Origin: an uncultured Collinsella sp.
GTDB lineage: Bacteria; Actinomycetota; Coriobacteriia; Coriobacteriales; Coriobacteriaceae
Direction of reading: 5' to 3'
NCBI GenBank assembly: GCA_934646965.1
Contig: CAKUEZ010000001.1
Coordinates: 1-61,293 of the forward strand
DNA: 61,293 nt
This document shows, piece by piece, positions 34,657 to 42,903 of the stretch. Within the stretch, counting starts at the first letter, position 1, and every line of letters begins with the position of its first letter. The translations under genes and the position numbers were made by a program. The notes under the pieces were generated by a model. The model was not told where the DNA came from. It worked only from the letters and a program-made list of their open reading frames with translations, and ran no database searches.

Positions 34657-36039
34657 ATGATCATTACTCTGTGTGGTGGCGGATCCACCTTTACCCCCGG
34701 CATCGTCAAGTCCATCGCCCTGCGCAAGGACGAGCTCGACGTTGACGAGATTCGTCTGTACGACATCAACGAGGAGCGTCAGCGCAAGATCGGCGTGCTC
34801 GTGGACTGGATTCTGCACGAGGACCTTGGCCTGGACATCAAGCTTACGGTGACCACCGACAAGGAGACCGCTTTTACCGACGCCAGCTTCGTGTTTGCCC
34901 AGATGCGCGTGGGCGGCTATGCCATGCGCGAGCAGGACGAGAAGATTCCGCTGCGCCATGGCTGCGTGGGCCAGGAGACCTGCGGCTGCGGCGGCCTTGC
35001 CTATGGCATGCGCACCATCTTCCCCATGGTCGAGCTCATCGATGACGTTGAGAAGTACGCCAAGAAGGACTACTGGATTCTCAACTACTCCAACCCCGCT
35101 GCCATTGTGTCCGAGGGCTGCCGTGTTCTGCGCCCCAACGCCCGCATCATCAACATCTGCGACATGCCGATCGCGATTATCGACGTGGTCTGCGCTGCGC
35201 TCGATATCGACAAGAAGGATGTTGAGTACGACTACTTTGGCCTCAACCACTTTGGTTGGTTCACCTCGATTCGCCACAAGGGCGAGGAGGTACTGCCGCA
35301 GCTGCGCGAGTACATCAAGGAGCACGAGATTCTGCTGCCCGATTCGTACCTCAAGGGTATGAGCTCGCTGATGTCCAAGAAGCCCGAGGAGACCACCGAC
35401 GAGCACCCCGAGCAGAACCGCCACACCAAGGGTAGCTGGTACTACGTCTGGAAGGGCGAGTACGAGATCATGGAGTGCTTCCCGGAGTACCTGCCCAACA
35501 CGTATCTGAACTACTACCTGCAGCAGAAGGAGTTCGTCGAGCACTCCAACCCCGAGCGCACCCGTGCTAACGAGGTTGAGGAGACGCGCGAGAAGAACCT
35601 CTTCGAGGGCATCGACCACTACGAGAAGACCGGCGAGATCGACGAGAGCACGTTCTATGCGGGCAGCCACGGCGACTGGATTGCCGACCTGGCCATCGCT
35701 CTGAAGAACGACACCAAGCAGCGCTTCCTGGTCATTTGCGAGAACAAGGGCGCTATCCCCAATATGCCCTACGACGCTATGGTCGAGCTGCCTGCCTACA
35801 TCGGCAAGAACGGCCCCGAGGTCATCAGCCGCGACAACATCCCGCTGTTCCAGCAGGGTCTCATGATGCAGCAGCTGAACTCCGAGAAGCTCGTGGTCGA
35901 GGCTACGATCGAGGGTTCGTACGAGAAGGCGCTCAAGGCCTTTACGCTCAACAAGACCGTGCCTTCGATGAAGGTCGCCAAGGAAGTACTCGATGACATG
36001 ATCGAGGCCAACAAGGGTTACTGGCCCGAGCTTAAGTAA
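34657..36039 (+). CDS. GH4 family 6-phospho-alpha-glucosidase
   Basis: The protein is 460 residues. The N-terminus carries the NAD-binding start ITLCGGGSTFTPG. The motif CDMP (C168-P171) is the signature that separates GlvA-type 6-phospho-alpha-glucosidases from other GH4 members (CNVP in CelF, CHSV or CHEV in alpha-galactosidase/glucosidase). VGQETCGCGGL and NHFGW are also conserved. The enzyme needs NAD+ and a divalent metal and cleaves by oxidation-elimination. It would split the phosphorylated disaccharide delivered by EIICB into glucose 6-phosphate and glucose. The gene begins 4 nt after the transporter gene, so they are co-translated. Confidence 0.95.
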   Translation: MIITLCGGGSTFTPGIVKSIALRKDELDVDEIRLYDINEERQRKIGVLVDWILHEDLGLDIKLTVTTDKETAFTDASFVFAQMRVGGYAMREQDEKIPLRHGCVGQETCGCGGLAYGMRTIFPMVELIDDVEKYAKKDYWILNYSNPAAIVSEGCRVLRPNARIINICDMPIAIIDVVCAALDIDKKDVEYDYFGLNHFGWFTSIRHKGEEVLPQLREYIKEHEILLPDSYLKGMSSLMSKKPEETTDEHPEQNRHTKGSWYYVWKGEYEIMECFPEYLPNTYLNYYLQQKEFVEHSNPERTRANEVEETREKNLFEGIDHYEKTGEIDESTFYAGSHGDWIADLAIALKNDTKQRFLVICENKGAIPNMPYDAMVELPAYIGKNGPEVISRDNIPLFQQGLMMQQLNSEKLVVEATIEGSYEKALKAFTLNKTVPSMKVAKEVLDDMIEANKGYWPELK

Positions 36040-36071
36040 GGGCGACCGTGCCGCTGGCCACATAGCTTGAA

Positions 36072-36110
36072 CAATGCCCCGTCCGCGTTTTGTGCGCGGG
36101 CGGGGCATTG
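36072..36110. terminator. Long hairpin after the GH4 gene
   Basis: A 16-bp stem (CAATGCCCCGTCCGCG with one G-U) and a 7-nt loop. It lacks a T-run, so it is a weak intrinsic terminator or an mRNA-stabilising end. Confidence 0.55.
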
Positions 36111-36184
36111 CCGTTTGGTGCAAGGGGGCGGCCTCTTTTGGCCATTGTGGGTAATGCGTTTTATCAAACATGGCGTTAATCTGC

Positions 36185-36200
36185 GGTAAAGGTCTTTACC
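36185..36200. promoter_or_regulatory. Palindrome GGTAAAGGTCTTTACC before the hydrogenase operon
   Basis: Seven-bp perfect arms with a 2-nt centre, 130 nt before the first start of the operon. A candidate operator; the sequence does not match the Rex or FNR consensus I know. A second hairpin (GACCTAA/TTAGGTC, about 36246-36266) follows. Confidence 0.4.
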
Positions 36201-36329
36201 ACCGTTGATGGTCGCATTTCATACCGCCTGCCGAACTGTGTGGAGACCTAACAACTTTTTAGGTCAGTGTTGTGCGTGTAGCAACTTCGCCCGGATTCGC
36301 CTCCGGGCTGCCACATGAGAGGGGATCTT

Positions 36330-38162
36330 ATGGCTCGACTGCATGTAATGGAACGCAGCCACGCTCAGGCCGTCATGGACGACCTGCACGATGCGCTCGG
36401 ACGTCGTCTGGCGGTGAGTTCGCTCGCCCCGTGCCCCGTTGAGTTTACGGCGGCGCTCGTCAACCTGTGCTCGACGCAGAGCTGCGGCAAGTGTACGCCC
36501 TGCCGCGTGGGCCTGAGCGCGCTGAGCGACCTGCTCGCCGATGTGCTCGAGGGCCGCGCCGACAAGTCCACGCTCAATCTGATCGAGCGCACGGCTCGCA
36601 CCATCTATCTTTCGAGTGACTGCGCCATCGGCTACGAAGCTGGCGCCATGGCACTCACGGCTATCCGTGGCTTCCGCGACGATTTTGAGCATCACATCCG
36701 CGAGCACTCCTGCGGCTTTGACCGCGAGGCTCGCGTCCCGTGCGTCTCGGGTTGCCCGGCGCACGTCGACATTCCCGGCTATATCTCGCTGGTCGAGGCT
36801 GGCCGCTATGCCGACGCCGTCAAGGTCATCCGCAAGAACAACCCGCTGCCGCTCGTCTGCGGCCTGGTGTGCGAGCATCCCTGCGAGATGCACTGCCGCC
36901 GCGGCATGGTCGACGACCCCATGAACATCCTTGCCCTCAAGCGTTTTGCCGTTGAGCATAGCGACCTCAACGACTACAAGCCCACCGTGGCCGACGGCAC
37001 CGGCAAGCGCATCGCCGTGATCGGCGGCGGCCCGGCTGGCCTTTCCTGCGCCTACTACCTGACCGTGATGGGTCACAAGGTGACCGTCTTTGAGCAGCGC
37101 CACCACCTGGGCGGCATGCTGCGCTACGGCATTCCCAGCTACCGCCTGCCGCGCGAGCGACTGCAGGCCGAGATCGACTGGATCTTGAGCGCCGGTATCG
37201 ACGTGGAGCTCGACCACTCCGTCAACGGTGAGGAGCTTGCCCGCCTGCGCGATGAGTTCGATGCGGTCTACCTGGCCATTGGCGCCCACAGCGACAAGAA
37301 GCTCGGCCTTCCGGGCGAAGAGGCGCCCGGCGTGGAGTCGGCCGTCAAGATGCTGCGCGCTATTGGCGACGACGAGCTGCCCGACCTGAGCGGCCAGCGC
37401 GTGTGCGTCATCGGCGGCGGCAACGTGGCCATGGACGTGGCCCGCTCTGCCGTGCGCTGCGGTGCCGAAAAGGTGAGCATCGTCTACCGCCGTCGCATCT
37501 GTGACATGACGGCCCAGGATGCCGAGATTGCCGGTGCCCAGGCCGAGGGCTGCGAGGTTCTGGAGCTGACGGCTCCGCTCGCCATCGAGACGGGCGAGGA
37601 CGGTCGCGTGAACGGCCTGCGCGTGCAGCCGCAGATCATCGGCGAGCCCCGTCGCGGTCGTCCGGCCCCGCGTGCCGCCGCCACGCCCGAGCGCGTCATT
37701 CCGTGCGAGCGCGTGTTTGTGGCCATTGGCCAGGATATCGATTCCAAGCCGTTTGAGGACATGGGCATCGCCTGCAAGTGGGGTTGCGTGGTCACCGATT
37801 CGGACGGCGCTGTGCCCAACTTCGACGGTCTCTTTAGCGGCGGCGACTGCCAGACCGGCCCCGCCACCGTCATCCGCGCCATCAACGCCGGCCGCGTGGC
37901 TTCGGCAAATATCGACCGCTACCTGGGCTTCGATCACAAGATCAAGCTCGATGTTGAGCTGCCGACCGTGCAGTTTAAGGGAAAGCACGAGTGCGGCCGC
38001 TGCGAGCTGGGCGAGCGTGAGGCCGGCGAGCGCATCCACGATTGGAATCTGGTTGAGCAGGGGCTTACCGAGGAGGAGGCACGCCAGGAGGCGAGCCGCT
38101 GCCTGCGTTGCGATCACTTTGGCTTTGGCGCGTTCCGCGGAGGGAGGAACCTGGAATGGTAG
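36330..38162 (+). CDS. NuoF-GltD fusion flavoprotein (NAD(P)H oxidoreductase)
   Basis: The protein is 610 residues. ATG 36330 has AGAGGGG upstream; an in-frame ATG 36315 is less well placed. The first 120 residues look like the C-terminal Fe-S part of NuoF/HydB (SCGKCTPCRVG). The rest is like GltD: a Cys-rich segment (CVSGCPAHVDIPG, CGLVCEHPCEMHC), the FAD site IGGGPAGL, the NAD(P) site IGGGNVAMD, a second FAD motif GLFSGGD, and a C-terminal Cys pair CGRC/CLRC. It probably passes electrons between NAD(P)H and the hydrogenase encoded next, whose start overlaps this stop. Full-length NuoF FMN and NADH domains are absent. Confidence 0.9.
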   Translation: MARLHVMERSHAQAVMDDLHDALGRRLAVSSLAPCPVEFTAALVNLCSTQSCGKCTPCRVGLSALSDLLADVLEGRADKSTLNLIERTARTIYLSSDCAIGYEAGAMALTAIRGFRDDFEHHIREHSCGFDREARVPCVSGCPAHVDIPGYISLVEAGRYADAVKVIRKNNPLPLVCGLVCEHPCEMHCRRGMVDDPMNILALKRFAVEHSDLNDYKPTVADGTGKRIAVIGGGPAGLSCAYYLTVMGHKVTVFEQRHHLGGMLRYGIPSYRLPRERLQAEIDWILSAGIDVELDHSVNGEELARLRDEFDAVYLAIGAHSDKKLGLPGEEAPGVESAVKMLRAIGDDELPDLSGQRVCVIGGGNVAMDVARSAVRCGAEKVSIVYRRRICDMTAQDAEIAGAQAEGCEVLELTAPLAIETGEDGRVNGLRVQPQIIGEPRRGRPAPRAAATPERVIPCERVFVAIGQDIDSKPFEDMGIACKWGCVVTDSDGAVPNFDGLFSGGDCQTGPATVIRAINAGRVASANIDRYLGFDHKIKLDVELPTVQFKGKHECGRCELGEREAGERIHDWNLVEQGLTEEEARQEASRCLRCDHFGFGAFRGGRNLEW

Positions 38163-39967
38163 AGCTCAAGAACCCCACTGTCAGCGACAACACCGAAAGC
38201 GGAGCACTCAATATGGTCAAGCTCACGATCGATAATTGCGAAGTCGTGGTACCCGAGCACACCACGATCCTGGACGCTGCCAAGTCTGCCGGCATCCAGA
38301 TTCCCACCCTGTGCTACCTGCGCGATCTGAACGAGATCGGCGGCTGCCGCGTGTGCGTGGTCGAGGTCGAGGGCTGCGACCAGCTGGTTGCCGCCTGCAA
38401 CAACTACGTGCTCGACGGCATGGTGGTCCACACCAACAGCCCCAAGGCCCGCGAGGCCCGTCGTACCAACGTGCAGCTGCTGCTGTCCCAGCACGATTCG
38501 CGCTGCACGAGCTGCGTGCGCAGCGGCAACTGCAACCTGCAGACCATCGCCAACGACCTGGGCATCTTCTATCTGCCGTACGAGCAGCACCTGGCGCGCG
38601 AGGGCTGGGACTTCGATTTCCCCATCATCCGCGACAACGACAAGTGCATCAAGTGCATGCGCTGCATCAAAGTGTGCGAGAGCGTGCAGGGACTCGGCAT
38701 TTGGGACCTGACCAACCGCGCCACGCACACCGCCGTGGGCACCCGCGGGCGCGCGCCGATCGGCAAGACCGATTGCGTCGCGTGCGGCCAGTGCATCACG
38801 CATTGCCCGACGGGCGCGCTGCGCGAGCGCGACGATACCGAGACCGTGTTCGATGCCATCGCCGATCCCGACAAGATCGTGCTGGTGCAGATCGCGCCGG
38901 CCGTGCGTAGTGCCTGGGGCGAGGAGCTCGGCATTTCGCGCGAGGAAGCCACCGTCGAGCGCCTGGCCTGCGCGCTGCGCCGTGTGGGCTTTGAGTACGT
39001 GTTCGACACCGATTTCTCGGCCGACCTCACCATTATGGAGGAGGGCTCCGAGCTGCTCGAGCGCCTGGGCGAGGCCGCCAAGGGCGAGGGCGACAGCCGT
39101 GGCTGGCCCATGTTCACGAGCTGCTGCCCGGGCTGGGTGCGCTTTGTGAAGGCACGTTACCCTGAGTTTGTCGACAGCCTGTCCACGTCCAAGTCGCCGC
39201 AGCAGATGTTCGGCGCCATCGCCAAGACCTACTATGCCAAGGTGCTGGGCGTGGAGCCCGAGCACCTGTTTGTGGTGTCCGTGATGCCGTGCACGGCCAA
39301 GAAGGCCGAGTGCGCGCTGCCGAGCATGGTGGGCGAGGACGGTGCGCCCGACGTGGACGTTGCGCTGACGGTGCGCGAGATGGTGCGCATGATCCGCGCG
39401 AACCACGTGAGCGTGGACACGCTCGTTGAGGAGCCGCTCGATACGCCGCTGGGCTTTGGCACGGGCGCGGGCGTGATCTTTGGCGCCACGGGCGGCGTGA
39501 TGGAAGCTGCGGTGCGCTCGGCCTATTTCCTGGTGACGGGTAAGAACCCCGATGCCGACTTCTTCACCGACGTGCGCGGGCTCGACGGCTGGAAGGAAGC
39601 CGTTGCCGATATCGACGGCACCAAGGTGCGCGTCGCCGTGGCGCACGGGCTTGGCAACGCCGCCCGTCTGCTCGACGCGATTCGCGACGGCCTCGTGAGC
39701 TATGACTTCGTCGAGGTCATGGCGTGCCCCGGCGGCTGCGTCGGTGGCGGCGGTCAGCCCATTCACGACGGCTGCGAGCTGGCGGCCGAGCGCGGTCAGG
39801 TGCTGTGGGGCCTGGATGCGAAGGCGGACATTCGCTTCTCGCACGAGAACCCCGATGTCCAGGCGTGCTACCGCGAGTTCTTGGGCGAGCCGCTCTCGCC
39901 GCTGGCCGAGGAGCTGCTGCACACCGACCACCATGCGTGGACGATGCCCAACGAAGGGACGTGCTAG
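38156..39967 (+). CDS. [FeFe]-hydrogenase catalytic subunit
   Basis: The protein is 603 residues. ATG 38156 overlaps the previous stop by 7 nt and has GGAGGGAGG at 7 nt; an internal Met (38213) lacks a ribosome site. Domain order: a [2Fe-2S] ferredoxin domain (CRVC), a His-ligated [4Fe-4S] site (QHDSRCTSCVRSGNC), two [4Fe-4S] sites (CIKCMRCIKVC, CVACGQCITHC), then the H-cluster domain with TSCCPGW (near 320), MPCTAKKAE (near 377) and ACPGGCVGGGGQP (near 523). It makes or uses H2 with ferredoxin and, through the NuoF-GltD partner, NAD(P)H. No maturation genes (HydE, F, G) are in the window. Confidence 0.96.
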   Translation: MVELKNPTVSDNTESGALNMVKLTIDNCEVVVPEHTTILDAAKSAGIQIPTLCYLRDLNEIGGCRVCVVEVEGCDQLVAACNNYVLDGMVVHTNSPKAREARRTNVQLLLSQHDSRCTSCVRSGNCNLQTIANDLGIFYLPYEQHLAREGWDFDFPIIRDNDKCIKCMRCIKVCESVQGLGIWDLTNRATHTAVGTRGRAPIGKTDCVACGQCITHCPTGALRERDDTETVFDAIADPDKIVLVQIAPAVRSAWGEELGISREEATVERLACALRRVGFEYVFDTDFSADLTIMEEGSELLERLGEAAKGEGDSRGWPMFTSCCPGWVRFVKARYPEFVDSLSTSKSPQQMFGAIAKTYYAKVLGVEPEHLFVVSVMPCTAKKAECALPSMVGEDGAPDVDVALTVREMVRMIRANHVSVDTLVEEPLDTPLGFGTGAGVIFGATGGVMEAAVRSAYFLVTGKNPDADFFTDVRGLDGWKEAVADIDGTKVRVAVAHGLGNAARLLDAIRDGLVSYDFVEVMACPGGCVGGGGQPIHDGCELAAERGQVLWGLDAKADIRFSHENPDVQACYREFLGEPLSPLAEELLHTDHHAWTMPNEGTC

Positions 39968-39969
39968 CG

Positions 39970-41025
39970 ATGCGCACATTTGATTTTGAGCTGTCGCGCC
40001 GGGGGTTTGCCTCGGCGCTCGCCGCGGGCGCGCTGTCGCTTGCGTTGGTTGGATGCGGCGGCGGGGCCGCGGGGGCTGGGTCTTCTGCGGGCTCGGCTGC
40101 CGCGGGCGGCGCCAATGCCGCCGCCGAGCCGGTCGAGGTGCACGTCGCCTCGCTCAAGGGCCCGACCTCGATCGGTCTGGTGCAGTTTATGGACCAGGCT
40201 GCAAACGGCGAGACGGACAATGAGTTCGACTTTGCGATTAACACTGCCGCCGACGAGATCGTGCCCAAGGTCATTCAGGGCGATGTCGATATCGCCCTGG
40301 TGCCCGCCAACGTGGCGAGCGTGCTCTATAACAAAACCGAGGGTGCGGTGCAGGTCATCGATATCAACACGCTGGGCGTGCTGAACGTGGTGACGGGCGA
40401 CGCGAGTGTGGCCTCGTTTGGCGACCTGGCGGGCCGTACCGTTTACATGACGGGCAAGGGCACCACGCCGGAGTACGTCATGAACTACCTGCTGGAGCGC
40501 GCGGGCCTGACCGGCCAGGTGACGCTCGAGTTTAAGAGCGAGCCCACGGAGGTGCTGTCGGCGCTGCTTGCCGACCCGTCTGCCGTGGGCGTGCTGCCCG
40601 AGCCGTTCAAGACCGCGGCCATCGCCAAGAGCGAAGGCAAGCTGTCGGCACCGGTAAGCTTGACCGATGCGTGGGACGAGCTGGCGGGCGACACGGGTTC
40701 GCGCCTGCTGACGGGCGTGACCGTGGTGCGCCGTGCCTTTGCCGAGGAACATCCCGAGGCCGTGGCGGAGTTCTTGCGCTGCCATGAGGCGAGCGTTAAG
40801 GCTGTCAACGCGGCGCCAGCTGACTGGGCGCAAGCCGTGGTCGATGCCGGCATCGTCGATAACGCCACGATTGCCGAAAAGGCGATCCCTGGGTGCATGC
40901 TCGTGTGCCAAACGGGGAAGGATATGAAGGCGGCGCTCAGCGGGTACCTGCAGGTGCTGGCCGATGCGGACGCGAGCGCCGTGGGTGGCAAGCTCCCGGC
41001 TGACGATTTCTACTACATGGAGTAG
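39970..41025 (+). CDS. ABC transporter substrate-binding lipoprotein (NitT/TauT-like)
   Basis: The protein is 351 residues; ATG 39970 starts 2 nt after the hydrogenase stop. The N-terminus has a twin-arginine motif (LSRRGFASAL), a hydrophobic run and a lipobox LVGC, so it is likely Tat-exported and lipid-anchored. The rest is a periplasmic-binding fold of the NMT1/SsuA type, with LKGPTSIGLVQFM and GDVDIALVPANVASVL near the ligand cleft. The partner permease-ATPase is encoded 3 nt downstream. The ligand is unknown. Co-transcription with the hydrogenase hints at a cofactor, metal-chelate or redox metabolite. Confidence 0.88.
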   Translation: MRTFDFELSRRGFASALAAGALSLALVGCGGGAAGAGSSAGSAAAGGANAAAEPVEVHVASLKGPTSIGLVQFMDQAANGETDNEFDFAINTAADEIVPKVIQGDVDIALVPANVASVLYNKTEGAVQVIDINTLGVLNVVTGDASVASFGDLAGRTVYMTGKGTTPEYVMNYLLERAGLTGQVTLEFKSEPTEVLSALLADPSAVGVLPEPFKTAAIAKSEGKLSAPVSLTDAWDELAGDTGSRLLTGVTVVRRAFAEEHPEAVAEFLRCHEASVKAVNAAPADWAQAVVDAGIVDNATIAEKAIPGCMLVCQTGKDMKAALSGYLQVLADADASAVGGKLPADDFYYME

Positions 41026-41028
41026 CCC

Positions 41029-42405
41029 GTGCGTGCGTTTGCTCGACAAATGACAGAGCGTATGAAGGCGGTGGCGGCAGGTTGTGCCGTCGCCGCCTTT
41101 TGGCTTGCCGTGTGGGTGCTCGCGGCGGCGCTGGTAGCGCAGCCGTTGATTCTGCCGGGGCCGGGCGCTGTTGTGATGGCGTTGTTACGACTGGTGTGCG
41201 ATGCCGGTACGTGGGCAATCTTGGCGGGCTCGGGCGCGCGGATTTTGGGTGGGCTGGCGCTTGCCGCGGTATGCGGCGGCGTGCTTGCCGGGGTCTCGGC
41301 ACGGTCGCGGGCGTTTGCCCGCTTGGTGGCGCCGGCGCTTTCGTTTGTGAAGGCGACACCAGTTGCCTGCGTGGTGGTTCTGCTGCTTATCTGGCTGGGG
41401 TCGGCGCGCGTGAGCATCGCCGCCGTCTTTTTGATGGCGCTGCCGGGCGTGTATTTTTCGCTGGTCGAGGGGCTGGCGCAGGTTAATGGGTCGTTGGAGC
41501 AGATGCTTCGGCTGCATAGCGTACGGGGTTGGCGCCTGTTTTGTGCCCATACCTGGCGCGAGGTCCTGCCGTTTGTGCTTTCGTGTGCCCGGGCCGTGAT
41601 TGGTATGGGCTGGAAGGCCGGCGTGGCGGCCGAGCTTATCGGCATGGCGGTGGGCACTGTGGGCGAGCGCATTTATCAGGCAAAGCTTTTGATTGAGACG
41701 GCCGATCTGCTGGCGTGGACCGTGCTGGTCGTTGCTGCCTCGTGGGCGTGCGAGCGCGTGCTGGTGTGGCTGCTGCGGGCTTCGGGGCCTGCGGCGTGGC
41801 GCGCGGCCGTGCGGGCGCATGGGCGTGGTCTGCGCGGGCGTGTGGGGGCTGCGAGCGATGGCACTGCAGCGGAGCTTGCGTTTGCCGTGGGCGATCGCGC
41901 GCCGTGGGCGCCGGCGCTCGATGGGCTGGTGCTCAACGTGCCCGTGGGCGGACGTATCTGCGTGATGGGCGCCTCGGGTGTGGGTAAGTCCACGCTGCTA
42001 GCCCTTGCGGCGGGGGAGTGCGCGCCGTGCTCGATGGTGTTTCAGGATGCGCGCTTGGTCGAGTCCGCCTCGGCGCTGGATAACGTGCTGGTGTGCGCCG
42101 ATGCGCGCGTGGACGCTTCGAGCGCCGCGGCCTTGCTGCGCCTGCTGGTGCCGGGGATCGATGTTCATGCTTGTGTGGCCGAGCTTTCGGGCGGCCAGCG
42201 CCGCCGTGTCGAGATCGCTCGGGCCCTGCTGTGCTCGGGCGGCGCCGTGATTCTTGATGAGCCCTTTACCGGCCTGGATGCCGCCGCACGCGATGCAGCG
42301 GCCAAGGTCGTGCTCGACCTGCTCGATAACCGTACGCTCCTGCTTGCCACGCACGACGCTGCCGACACTCGGGCCCTCAACATCTCAGACGTCATCACGC
42401 TCTAG
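41029..42405 (+). CDS. ABC transporter permease fused to a compact ATP-binding domain
   Basis: The protein is 458 residues, with start GTG 41029 (GGAG 5 nt before). Residues 1-255 are a NitT/TauT-type permease with six or so TM segments and the EAA-like loop ...GWRLFCAHTWREVLPF. Residues about 280-458 are an ABC ATPase: GASGVGKST (Walker A), FQDARL (Q-loop), LSGGQRRR (signature), VILDEPF (Walker B) and THD (H-loop). Only about 16 residues lie between Walker A and the Q-loop, where about 40-50 are usual. Permease and ATPase are normally separate in this family, so the fusion is unusual. It works with the lipoprotein encoded upstream. Confidence 0.9.
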   Translation: MRAFARQMTERMKAVAAGCAVAAFWLAVWVLAAALVAQPLILPGPGAVVMALLRLVCDAGTWAILAGSGARILGGLALAAVCGGVLAGVSARSRAFARLVAPALSFVKATPVACVVVLLLIWLGSARVSIAAVFLMALPGVYFSLVEGLAQVNGSLEQMLRLHSVRGWRLFCAHTWREVLPFVLSCARAVIGMGWKAGVAAELIGMAVGTVGERIYQAKLLIETADLLAWTVLVVAASWACERVLVWLLRASGPAAWRAAVRAHGRGLRGRVGAASDGTAAELAFAVGDRAPWAPALDGLVLNVPVGGRICVMGASGVGKSTLLALAAGECAPCSMVFQDARLVESASALDNVLVCADARVDASSAAALLRLLVPGIDVHACVAELSGGQRRRVEIARALLCSGGAVILDEPFTGLDAAARDAAAKVVLDLLDNRTLLLATHDAADTRALNISDVITL

Positions 42406-42448
42406 GAACTAATCCAACTCCAATCTCAACAACAAAATGACCTCTTTT

Positions 42449-42471
42449 CATCTGCTCCCATGGGGCAGATG
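42449..42471. promoter_or_regulatory. Palindrome after the ABC gene
   Basis: CATCTGC and GCAGATG arms around TCCCATGGG, 44 nt after the transporter stop. It may be an mRNA end hairpin or part of the control region of the antitoxin-like gene. Confidence 0.3.
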
Positions 42472-42472
42472 T

Positions 42473-42507
42473 GGTATTCTATCTGCGGGGTAATACTTAG
42501 GAATACC
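42473..42507. promoter_or_regulatory. Inverted repeats upstream of the antitoxin-like gene
   Basis: GGTATTC (42473-42479) and GAATACC (42501-42507), with further AATAC(C) copies at about 42492 and 42513. RelB/DinJ antitoxins commonly bind such repeats and repress their own operon. Confidence 0.4.
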
Positions 42508-42631
42508 AAGTAATACCAACGCTGCAGAAACATACTCCGGATGCGGGCCAATCGGGTTGCCTTCACAGCCCATCGCCCAGCCGCGTGGCCCGCATCTATC
42601 CGCACCACCGTCGTTTCAAAAAGGAAGCGCC

Positions 42632-42853
42632 ATGGCAGAACACATGACCCCTGTAGTCGCGAAGGTCTTGCCCGAGGAGAAGGCGGCCTTCGCGGCGGCA
42701 ACCCAGCTCGTGGGCACCACGCCGTCCAACGCAATCCGCATGTTCATCGCCGCGTTCAATCGCTGCGGCACCTTCCCGTTCGACATCTCGCCCAACGGGG
42801 CTTTTGGCAAAGACTGTCCCCAACAACTAGTCGTTAAAGAACGTCCCCAATGA
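42632..42853 (+). CDS. RelB/DinJ-like antitoxin, orphan, altered C-terminus
   Basis: The protein is 73 residues; ATG 42632 follows AAAGGAAG. Residues 5-55 match the RelB/DinJ ribbon-helix-helix pattern (LPEEKAAFAAATQLVGTTPSNAIRMF...). The last 14 codons (about from KDCPQQ) are encoded by a palindromic repeat (42813-42874), and the stop codon lies inside its centre, so the toxin-binding end has probably been replaced. No toxin gene follows; the next gene encodes a CPBP protease. It may still act as a repressor. Family call moderate, orphan status clear. Confidence 0.7.
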   Translation: MAEHMTPVVAKVLPEEKAAFAAATQLVGTTPSNAIRMFIAAFNRCGTFPFDISPNGAFGKDCPQQLVVKERPQ

Positions 42854-42874
42854 CTAGTCGTTGGGGACGTTCTT
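42837..42874. repeat. GGGAC-core palindrome in the antitoxin 3' end
   Basis: Fourteen-bp arms (AAGAACGTCCCCAA) around TGACTAGTCG, which is itself nearly palindromic. A partial direct copy (TGTCCCCAACAACTAGTCG) precedes it at 42815-42833. Confidence 0.75.
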
Positions 42875-42903
42875 AAATGACTACCTGCCGGGAGGAGGTT
42901 GGC

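Noticed and set aside
32977..36171. A 1064-codon open frame on the minus strand
   Set aside because: Antisense to the PTS EIICB and GH4 genes; composition is that of a mirror frame and no domain is seen.
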